Part shown: piece by piece, positions 1 through 5,516 of the stretch
Numbering within the stretch: the first letter of the stretch is position 1
How the letters are laid out: every line of letters begins with the position of its first letter
Origin: Rhizobiaceae bacterium
GTDB taxonomy: Bacteria > Pseudomonadota > Alphaproteobacteria > Rhizobiales > Rhizobiaceae
Assembly: GCA_016764155.1 (NCBI GenBank)
Contig: JAESSK010000105.1
Coordinates: 2,440 to 7,955 of the forward strand
Direction: 5' to 3'
DNA length: 5,516 bases
Program-made: the position numbers and the translations under genes
The notes under the pieces: model-generated
Told to the model about the DNA's origin: nothing
Databases searched by the model: none
The model's input: the letters and a program-made list of their open reading frames with translations, nothing else

Positions 1-270
1 CGGAACTTGGCCCGATACAGCAATAGGTGCAGAAGAAGGCGCACTTTCAGGCAATATGCCCGGCACCGGATCAATACTAAAATCAACTTGAGTTTCGGCT
101 TCCATGCCTGCGATAGGTCGGTTGGTATCAGCCATAAGCCGCGGCGCGGTCACTTCTATCGGGTTCTCACCGGCGACAATCCGGGCAAGCTCTGCCAGCG
201 GATCACTGCGATTGCCAGAATCGTGACTACCAGAATCTACTTGTTGATTTTGGTCTTTACGTTCGCTCAT
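1..270 (-). CDS. SPOR-domain-family protein, N-terminal fragment (3' end outside window)
   Basis: The reading frame is open for 90 codons from an ATG at 270-268 to the window edge, so only the N-terminus is present. The start has a modest ribosome site, AGG at 282-280, nine bases upstream. The fragment begins MSERKDQNQQ, is polar and acidic, and carries DPLAELARIV at about residues 23-32. From memory, that motif marks the cytoplasmic N-terminus of rhizobial SPOR-domain proteins, which continue with one membrane segment, a Pro/Ala-rich linker and a C-terminal SPOR domain that binds denuded glycan strands at the septum. Residues 70-90 turn Pro/Ser/Ala-rich. No membrane segment or SPOR domain lies inside the window, so the family call rests on the motif and on position directly after argS, where alphaproteobacteria commonly have such a gene followed by nagZ. 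The role in division or peptidoglycan binding is inference. A promoter candidate lies in the 134-nt gap upstream. Confidence 0.72.
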   Translation of the reverse strand, partial: MSERKDQNQQVDSGSHDSGNRSDPLAELARIVAGENPIEVTAPRLMADTNRPIAGMEAETQVDFSIDPVPGILPESAPSSAPIAVSGQVP

Positions 271-364
271 TAGACTTAACCTATTTTCACCCCGAATTGT
301 GTCAGCACCGCAACCACCGGCAGAATCACACAATCCACCAATGCATTCCAAAAATGGCTGAACA

Positions 365-393
365 ATGATAACTCAGAAATTGAACCATCTCAA
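365..393 (-). promoter_or_regulatory. Candidate sigma-70-type promoter for the SPOR-domain gene
   Basis: On the minus strand TTGAGA (393-388) and TATCAT (370-365) are separated by exactly 17 bases. Each differs from the consensus hexamer at one position. The pair sits just after the argS stop, in the 134-nt gap before the SPOR-family ATG at 270, and would give a leader of roughly 90 nt. Alphaproteobacterial promoters often deviate from the E. coli consensus, so a sequence match alone is weak support. Read-through from argS is the alternative. Confidence 0.4.
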
Positions 394-395
394 TT
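378..395. repeat. Short AT-rich inverted repeat overlapping the candidate promoter
   Basis: A perfect inverted repeat, aattga-N6-tcaatt, has 6-bp arms and a 6-nt spacer. It lies 10 bases beyond the argS stop and overlaps the candidate -35 hexamer and part of the spacer. It could be a small operator or a weak hairpin. The arms hold only one G-C pair each and no T-run of terminator length follows on the minus strand, so a rho-independent terminator is unlikely. Chance occurrence cannot be excluded. Confidence 0.3.
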
Positions 396-404
396 AGTCA
401 AAAG

Positions 405-2174
405 TTACCGCATCTCTTGCGGAGCATCAGCACCGACAATCGATAGTCCTGATAATAGAATAGAGGCTACTGCGCGCAACATTGCCAGCCTTGCCAGCGT
501 GATATCGACATTTTTATTGTTGATAAAGCGTAATTCCGGCGTTTCTTTACCCTTATTCCAGTGAGCATGAAGCTCAGAAGCCAGCTCATAGAGATAAAAT
601 GCTACCCGATGCGGCTCGTCAGAACGCGCTGCTTGCTCGATCATACGGGGAAATTCTGTCATTTTTTTGATCAAGCCGATTTCGCTCTCATCGGTGAGCA
701 GTGAAAGGTCGGCAGTTTTCAGCGCCGCATCACTCACATCCAGATCAGGCAATTCACTCGCCACTTGACGAAACACAGAACAAGTCCGCGCATAAGCGTA
801 TTGCACATAAAACACCGGGTTATCCCGAGACTGTTCAGTGACCTTGGCAAAATCAAAATCGAGCGGCGCTTCAGGCTTGCGATAAAGCATCATGAACCGC
901 ACCGCATCACGACCAACTTCTTCCACCACTTCACGGAGAGTAATAAATTCGCCGGAACGTTTCGACATGGTGACAGGTTTGCCATCGCGCAATAGTTTTA
1001 CCAATTGGCAAAGCAACACATCAAGTTCTGTTTTACCGCCGGAAACAGCTTTGGCTACGGCTTTCAGCCGCTTCACATAGCCCCCGTGATCAGCACCGAG
1101 GACGAATACAGTCCGGTCAAAACCACGGTCAAATTTGTCTTTGAAATAAGCCACATCAGCAGCAAAATAGGTATATGTCCCATCGGATTTCACCAATGGA
1201 CGATCGATATCGTCACCAACGTCGGTGGAGCGAAACAATGTCTGCTCCCGGTCTTCCCAATCCTCAGGCAATTCACCTTTTGGCGGTGGCAGGCTGCCTT
1301 CGTAGACAAAACCCTTTTCCCGCATAACATCTAGCATTTGGGCGATTTTCGAAGTGTTATCTTGTTGCGCGTGAAGAGTGCGTTCAGAAAAGAAAACATC
1401 CTGATGCACATTCAATGCCGCCAGATCTTCGCGGATAAGCGCCATCATCGCATCAATCGAGGCATCGCGCAGCAGCGCCATGCGCTTATCTTCGTCCATA
1501 GAGAGCAAAGCATCACCATGAGTTTGCGCCAGAGATTTCCCAAGCGGCACCAGATAATCACCGGGATAAAGCCCGGCAGGAATTTTACCAATATCTTCGC
1601 CCAAGGCTTCGCGGTAACGCAAAAATACCGAATTCGCCAAAACATCAATCTGCGACCCCGCATCATTGATGTAATATTCCTTGATCACATCATATCCGGC
1701 AAATGTCAGCAAATTGGCCAGCGCATCGCCAAATACCGCACCGCGGCAATGGCCCACATGCATCGGGCCGGTAGGATTGGCCGAAACATATTCCACATTG
1801 ACCTTTTTGCCAGCACCGATGGCCAACCGGCCATAATCACCATTCGCAGCCAAAATCTGATCAAGTTGGTCAGCCCAAAACGTTGGCGACAGGCGCAAAT
1901 TGATAAAACCCGGACCAGCAATTTCAGCAGAATCCACATCCGCTTCTGAATTAATTGCATCCACAAGCATTGCCGCCACATCGCGCGGTGGTTTTCCAAC
2001 CTGTTTCGCCAACACCATAGCAGCGTTCGTCGCCATATCCCCATGGCTTGAATCGCGCGGAGGTTCGACCGAAATTCGACTGCAATCAATTTCATTTTCA
2101 ACATCAAAATCAATAGCTTCAATAATTTTGATAATCTTTAACTTGAATTGAGAATAGATGTTCATTGCCGACAT
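405..2174 (-). CDS. argS: Arginyl-tRNA synthetase (class I)
   Basis: This cytoplasmic enzyme charges tRNA-Arg with arginine using ATP (EC 6.1.1.19). The 589-residue product has normal length for the family and is complete. An N-terminal additional domain covers roughly residues 1-115 and includes [15 protein letters not shown] at 38-52, typical of ArgS. The class I nucleotide site follows with HVGH at 139-142 (the HIGH motif) inside [12 protein letters not shown]. The second signature, MSKRSG at 403-408, replaces KMSKS, as I recall from many ArgS proteins. [12 protein letters not shown] at 452-463 opens the anticodon-binding (DALR) domain that runs to the C-terminus. Two starts are possible. 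ATG at 2174 has AGG 11 bases upstream; ATG at 2165 has no clear ribosome site but gives the N-terminus MNIYSQF, closer to the usual family start. The dgt stop lies 64 nt upstream with no terminator visible, so co-transcription with dgt is likely. No key residue is missing. Confidence 0.97.
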   Translation of the reverse strand: MSAMNIYSQFKLKIIKIIEAIDFDVENEIDCSRISVEPPRDSSHGDMATNAAMVLAKQVGKPPRDVAAMLVDAINSEADVDSAEIAGPGFINLRLSPTFWADQLDQILAANGDYGRLAIGAGKKVNVEYVSANPTGPMHVGHCRGAVFGDALANLLTFAGYDVIKEYYINDAGSQIDVLANSVFLRYREALGEDIGKIPAGLYPGDYLVPLGKSLAQTHGDALLSMDEDKRMALLRDASIDAMMALIREDLAALNVHQDVFFSERTLHAQQDNTSKIAQMLDVMREKGFVYEGSLPPPKGELPEDWEDREQTLFRSTDVGDDIDRPLVKSDGTYTYFAADVAYFKDKFDRGFDRTVFVLGADHGGYVKRLKAVAKAVSGGKTELDVLLCQLVKLLRDGKPVTMSKRSGEFITLREVVEEVGRDAVRFMMLYRKPEAPLDFDFAKVTEQSRDNPVFYVQYAYARTCSVFRQVASELPDLDVSDAALKTADLSLLTDESEIGLIKKMTEFPRMIEQAARSDEPHRVAFYLYELASELHAHWNKGKETPELRFINNKNVDITLARLAMLRAVASILLSGLSIVGADAPQEMR

Positions 2175-2238
2175 GGAATGGAAAGCCTGATATTTAAAGG
2201 GTGAGTGGATAAAAGCCCGTGGAACTTATGACAGAGCG

Positions 2239-3432
2239 CTAACCTAAATCCGGTGTAACGTCAAATAATCGCTTATGTTCCAAAATCGCATAACGGTCGG
2301 TCATCCCGGCAATAAAATCGCAAACGATGCGGGCGCGCTTCCCCTCATCGAGCTTGTCATCCGCCTGCTGCCAGTCGGTTCCCCACTCTTTAGGCATCTC
2401 GGCTTGCCCCGAAAAATAGCACTCAAACAAATCCACCACGATTATATGGGCGTTCTCACGCACCGCCACCACGCCCGGAGCACGGTACATATTGGCAAAC
2501 AGGAACGCTTTGATGGTTTTTTCCTTTTCCGCCATCGGCCCGCTAAACGCCACAATGGTACGGCCAGCATGGCGAACATCATCCGCACTTTTTGGCTTAA
2601 GTTGATCCAGCCTACGGCTGGTTTCGCCAATAACATCTTCCACCATCGCGGTAATTTGACGACGAATAACCTCATGGATGATCCGGCTATCATTCAGATC
2701 AGGATATTCAGCCTTCACCTGTACCAGCGTCTCTCTCGCCAGCGGCAATTCGCTGATATCCGCGAGAGAAAACAATTCAGCGCGTAAACCATCGTCCAAA
2801 TCATGCGCATTATAGGCAATATCATCAGCAATCGCTGCACATTGCGCTTCAATCGAGGAATGGCTATCCAGCCACAAATCAAATTTCTTATCAAATTTCA
2901 AAATCGATTGGGCCACATTTTCGGTAACGGGACCATTGTGCTTGACCAGTCCTTCAAGCGTCTCCCAGCTCAAATTCAACCCGTCAAACGCCGCATAGCG
3001 CCGCTCAAGGCCAGTCACAATCCGCAGGGATTGAGCATTGTGATCAAAGCCGCCAAAATCCGCCATCACTGCATTCAGCGCATCTTCGCCCGTATGACCA
3101 AACGGTGTGTGGCCAAAGTCATGCGACAAGGCCAGCGCCTCCGCCAAATCCTCATCGACAGCAAAAGCCCGCGCCAAAGCCCGCGCGATTTGCGAGACTT
3201 CAATCGAGTGGGTCAGTCTGGTGCGATAATGATCGCCCTCATGATAGACAAACACTTGCGTCTTATGCTTCATCCGACGAAAGGCGGTGGAATGCACAAT
3301 CCGGTCCCGATCTCGCTGAAACGGCGTTCTGGTAGGGCTGGAAGGCTCGCTCACAAGCCGTCCACGGCTTTCACTAGCCTGACAGGCGAAAGGCGCCAAT
3401 CCGGTTCTGCCATAAGAATGTTCTTCAGACAT
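2239..3432 (-). CDS. dgt: Deoxyguanosinetriphosphate triphosphohydrolase-like protein (HD superfamily)
   Basis: Family members hydrolyse dGTP, and in some cases other dNTPs, to deoxynucleoside and tripolyphosphate (EC 3.1.5.1), which adjusts dNTP pools. The 397-residue product matches the usual length of the type-2 (short) subfamily. With the start at 3432, the N-terminal region contains SRGR and [14 protein letters not shown], then [15 protein letters not shown]. The metal-binding HD set is intact: His75 in RTRLTH, His104-Asp105 in HDFGH, and the acidic pair in [13 protein letters not shown] at about 202-214. Conserved [11 protein letters not shown] and GLVKHNGP segments follow the HD motif. 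I chose ATG 3432 because GGAGGG at 3442-3437 sits five to six bases upstream of it. An in-frame ATG at 3444 would add MEGD but overlaps the ABC gene stop and has no good ribosome site. The tight junction implies coupling to the ABC gene. Exact substrate preference cannot be read from sequence. Confidence 0.95.
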   Translation of the reverse strand: MSEEHSYGRTGLAPFACQASESRGRLVSEPSSPTRTPFQRDRDRIVHSTAFRRMKHKTQVFVYHEGDHYRTRLTHSIEVSQIARALARAFAVDEDLAEALALSHDFGHTPFGHTGEDALNAVMADFGGFDHNAQSLRIVTGLERRYAAFDGLNLSWETLEGLVKHNGPVTENVAQSILKFDKKFDLWLDSHSSIEAQCAAIADDIAYNAHDLDDGLRAELFSLADISELPLARETLVQVKAEYPDLNDSRIIHEVIRRQITAMVEDVIGETSRRLDQLKPKSADDVRHAGRTIVAFSGPMAEKEKTIKAFLFANMYRAPGVVAVRENAHIIVVDLFECYFSGQAEMPKEWGTDWQQADDKLDEGKRARIVCDFIAGMTDRYAILEHKRLFDVTPDLG

Positions 3433-3436
3433 ATCG

Positions 3437-3442
3437 CCCTCC
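3437..3442 (-). promoter_or_regulatory. Ribosome binding site that decides the dgt start
   Basis: The minus strand reads GGAGGG here, a strong Shine-Dalgarno match ending four bases before the ATG at 3432-3430. It lies immediately after the ABC gene stop (TGA, 3446-3444) and overlaps the last base of the alternative upstream ATG (3444-3442). It therefore favours the shorter dgt product. Ribosomes finishing the ABC gene would be close by to re-initiate. Confidence 0.75.
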
Positions 3443-3443
3443 A

Positions 3444-4601
3444 TCAGGCGGAAAACATCATGATTGTATTTGCATTTGCAGAAAGATGCACGTATCGGGC
3501 GTCCTTATCGAGGCCATCAGCACGAATGCGCACCCGCACGGGCTCGAGCCGCCCGTCAATGCCCAGTTCGATCAGCTCCACAACGCCCATAAAGCGCCGC
3601 GAACGTATCTGGGCAGCGCCCTCGTCCTCGGCCTTGGCAGGTTTCAATTTCAAATCGGAAAGCCGCACACAGATATTAACCAGATCCCCGTCAGAAAATC
3701 CATTGGCTTTGAGTTCTCCCAGAGGCGTATCAACCATTCCGGCTTTCACCGTTTGTTGGAAAATGTTGACCTCGGAGAAAAATTGCGCCGAAAACAGGCT
3801 GTTCGGACTATGATAAAGTTCTTCGCAACGGCCAAATTGCACAAGATTGCCGTCCTTCATCAACGCAATGCGATCAGCCACACGCAGCGCTTCTTCTGGA
3901 TCATGGGTAACGATGATTGCCGTTGAGCGGGTATCGCGCAGCAATTCCACGGTCTCGGCCCGAATGGTATCGCGCAACCGCGCATCAAGGCCAGAAAACG
4001 GCTCATCCATCAACACGATTTGAGGCCGCGGAGCTAAGGCCCGAGCAAGCGCCACACGTTGCTGTTCACCACCTGAAATCTGATGCGGATAAACATCGGC
4101 ATATTGAAGCATGCCGACCCGTTCCAGCATACGGTTAGCCTGCGTCGTTGCATCCTTGCGGTTCAACTGGGCTAAACCAAATTTTACATTTTCAAGAATG
4201 GTCAAATGAGGGAAAAGCGCAAAATCCTGAAACACCAAACCAATGCCGCGCTGTTCGGTCTCCACATGGACACCCTCGCCATCCACCAGCTGATTATCAA
4301 TTTTCACAGTGCCGGTATCAGGCACTTCCAGACCGGCGGCAATGCGTAAAAGCGTGGTTTTTCCTGAACCTGATGGCCCTAAAAGGCATAAAATCTCACC
4401 GGGAGCCGCCTCCAGCGTGACGTCATCCAAAACAAGTTTTTCATGATAGGCGTAGCAAACGTTTTGAAAACTGAGGCTGGACGCAATAGAAACGCCAGCG
4501 GAATTAGGCGCGCCCCACTGGCCTTCAGCCTGCCCAGAAACAATAGGCTCGCGCCTCTGCGTATCTGTCGTTTTATTTTGCCCCAAAACACTCATTGCCA
4601 T
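3444..4601 (-). CDS. ABC transporter ATP-binding protein, iron/polyamine importer class (FbpC/PotA-like)
   Basis: This is the cytoplasmic ATPase subunit of an importer, complete at 385 residues. All nucleotide-binding motifs are intact: Walker A GPSGSGKT (75-82), Q-loop Gln125 in [12 protein letters not shown], signature ISGGEQQR (175-182), Walker B IVLMDE (195-200), D-loop SGLD (203-206) and switch His233 in VTHDPEEAL. The region after about 285 resembles the TOBE regulatory domain of the CUT1/FbpC/PotA/ModC group. The [13 protein letters not shown] opening and the [10 protein letters not shown] segment suggest the ferric-iron or spermidine/putrescine branch, but substrate is not determinable. 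Residues 1-42 form a polar, Gln/Ser/Gly-containing extension ahead of the core; apart from the nearby ATG at 4595 I see no later start that would remove it. No permease or binding-protein gene is next to it in the window. The start lies 3 nt past the glmU stop and the end overlaps the alternative dgt ATG (TGATG), indicating operon membership. Confidence 0.9.
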   Translation of the reverse strand: MAMSVLGQNKTTDTQRREPIVSGQAEGQWGAPNSAGVSIASSLSFQNVCYAYHEKLVLDDVTLEAAPGEILCLLGPSGSGKTTLLRIAAGLEVPDTGTVKIDNQLVDGEGVHVETEQRGIGLVFQDFALFPHLTILENVKFGLAQLNRKDATTQANRMLERVGMLQYADVYPHQISGGEQQRVALARALAPRPQIVLMDEPFSGLDARLRDTIRAETVELLRDTRSTAIIVTHDPEEALRVADRIALMKDGNLVQFGRCEELYHSPNSLFSAQFFSEVNIFQQTVKAGMVDTPLGELKANGFSDGDLVNICVRLSDLKLKPAKAEDEGAAQIRSRRFMGVVELIELGIDGRLEPVRVRIRADGLDKDARYVHLSANANTIMMFSA

Positions 4602-4604
4602 TTA

Positions 4605-5516
4605 CTATTTCCGGCGCGACACCTTGAGCGCCGCATTGCGTTTTCTGATCTGCGTCCCGTAGTCTTTCTTCACCGTCTGTCTGCCACGGCCAATGCCCAT
4701 CGCGTCATCCGGCACATCTTCCGTAATTACACTGCCCGATGCCACAAAGCCACCATCGCCAATTTTCACCGGCGCAACCAGAGATGAATTCGAGCCGATA
4801 AAGGCATTTTTTCCAATATCCGTAAAGTGCTTGTTCATGCCATCATAATTGCAAGTGATTGTACCCGCCCCGATATTAGCACCGGCACCAACGCGCGCAT
4901 CACCCACATAGCTAAGATGGTTCACCTTCGCACCTTCTTCAATGATGGCCTTTTTAATTTCGCAAAAATTACCAACCTTCGAACCGGCAAGCAATTCCGC
5001 ACCTGGTCGCAGCCGCGCATAAGGACCAACCACCACGTCATTACCGACATTTGCCCCCTCAAGATGCGAAAACGCACGGATGTTCGCGCCGCTTTTGACA
5101 ATTACCTCAGGACCAAACACCACATTGGGTTCAATCGTCACGTCGCCTTCAATCTGGGTATCATGATAAAAGAACACGGTTTGCGGCGCACTCATGGCAA
5201 CACCGGAAAGCATCAGTGCTTCACGCTTGCGCTGTTGCCAAAGGGCTTCCACCTGCGCCAGTTCCACTCGATTATTGACGCCAATGATTTCGGCCTCATC
5301 CGCCTCAATTGCCACAACTTTGAGGCTTCTGGAACGGGCAACTTCAACAATATCGGTTAAATAATATTCCTGATTGGCGTTATCATTGGAAATGCCTTCA
5401 AGCAGGCTGAGCGCACCCTTGCCGGAAAACGCCATAATGCCGCCATTGCAGAATTTGACTTGCCGCTCTTCTTCGCTCGCATCCTTATGTTCGCGAATAG
5501 CAACAAGCTCGCTATT
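4605..5516 (-). CDS. glmU: Bifunctional UDP-N-acetylglucosamine pyrophosphorylase / glucosamine-1-phosphate N-acetyltransferase, C-terminal part (5' end outside window)
   Basis: GlmU acetylates glucosamine-1-phosphate and then uridylylates it to UDP-GlcNAc, the precursor for peptidoglycan and lipopolysaccharide. The frame is open to the right edge and gives 303 residues, so about 150 N-terminal residues of a roughly 450-residue protein are missing. The visible part begins in the pyrophosphorylase domain: [16 protein letters not shown] (4-19), [10 protein letters not shown] (23-32), EYYLTD (50-55) and GVNNR (79-83). A left-handed beta-helix of hexapeptide repeats starts near residue 125 and forms the acetyltransferase domain. 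It carries RLRPGAELL (168-176), NHLSYVGDA with the expected catalytic His at 200, and [13 protein letters not shown] (214-226), all matching E. coli GlmU from memory. The C-terminal tail is Lys/Arg-rich. An internal ATG at 5435 is not the true start, because conserved GlmU sequence continues upstream of it. Alphaproteobacterial glmU is often followed by glmS; here an ABC ATPase follows. Confidence 0.96.
   Translation of the reverse strand, partial: NSELVAIREHKDASEEERQVKFCNGGIMAFSGKGALSLLEGISNDNANQEYYLTDIVEVARSRSLKVVAIEADEAEIIGVNNRVELAQVEALWQQRKREALMLSGVAMSAPQTVFFYHDTQIEGDVTIEPNVVFGPEVIVKSGANIRAFSHLEGANVGNDVVVGPYARLRPGAELLAGSKVGNFCEIKKAIIEEGAKVNHLSYVGDARVGAGANIGAGTITCNYDGMNKHFTDIGKNAFIGSNSSLVAPVKIGDGGFVASGSVITEDVPDDAMGIGRGRQTVKKDYGTQIRKRNAALKVSRRK

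Noticed and set aside
7..273. Plus-strand open frame of 88 codons at the left edge
   Set aside because: It is antisense to the SPOR-family frame, which has a recognisable motif and sensible start; the plus-strand product is Arg-rich and resembles nothing.
378..395. Inverted repeat after argS as a rho-independent terminator
   Set aside because: The stem is only 6 bp with one G-C pair per arm and is not followed by a long T-run in the minus direction.
1338..1949. Plus-strand open frame of 203 codons inside argS
   Set aside because: It lies wholly within the conserved catalytic region of argS, and its basic, low-diversity translation shows no domain.
2175..2238. Gap between dgt and argS as a promoter or terminator region
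   Set aside because: I found no pair of acceptable -35 and -10 hexamers at proper spacing and no stable hairpin with a T-run; apart from the weak AGG ahead of argS nothing stands out.
2803..3813. Long plus-strand open frame (336 codons) opposite dgt and the ABC gene
   Set aside because: It spans the junction of two well-supported minus-strand genes and its translation is Arg/His/Ile-rich with no recognisable domain, as expected of an antisense shadow.
4605..5435. A short complete GlmU-like acetyltransferase starting at the ATG at 5435
   Set aside because: The frame continues upstream to the window edge with typical GlmU pyrophosphorylase sequence ([11 protein letters not shown]), so this ATG is internal.
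1..5516. Possible undescribed system, mobile element, CRISPR array or RNA gene
   Set aside because: All but about 210 bases are accounted for by five housekeeping-type genes; no direct-repeat array, transposase, integrase or tRNA-like fold was seen.

Overview
The window is a compact housekeeping stretch with every gene on the minus strand. It almost certainly comes from an alphaproteobacterium of the Rhizobiales (Hyphomicrobiales) type. Three things point there. The dGTPase and arginyl-tRNA synthetase have the form I recall from that group. The order dgt - argS - SPOR-domain gene is the alphaproteobacterial arrangement, usually continued by nagZ and scpAB. The fragment at the left edge carries the 'DPLAELARIV' motif typical of rhizobial SPOR-domain proteins. 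Base composition looks moderate rather than high-GC. I do not name a genus.

Read in the direction of transcription (right to left), the layout is as follows. 5516-4605 is the 3' two thirds of glmU, cut by the window edge. 4601-3444 is an ABC transporter ATPase of the iron/polyamine (FbpC/PotA-like) class, with no permease or binding protein visible. 3432-2239 is dgt, a type-2 dGTP triphosphohydrolase. 2174-405 is argS. 270-1 is the N-terminal 90 codons of a probable SPOR-domain cell-envelope protein, cut by the window edge.

The first three genes are packed tightly: 3 nt lie between glmU and the ABC gene, and the ABC stop overlaps an upstream ATG of dgt. A 64-nt gap follows before argS. No convincing terminator is visible in any gap, so glmU to argS may be one transcript. 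The 134-nt gap before the SPOR gene holds the only plausible sigma-70-like promoter I found.

Functionally the genes are mixed: cell-wall precursor synthesis (glmU), transport (ABC ATPase), nucleotide pool control (dgt), translation (argS) and probable septal/peptidoglycan binding (SPOR). I see no mobile element, CRISPR array, tRNA, rRNA or defence system. The most unusual points are the lone ABC ATPase between glmU and dgt and its N-terminal extension of about 40 residues. This is otherwise an ordinary core-genome region.
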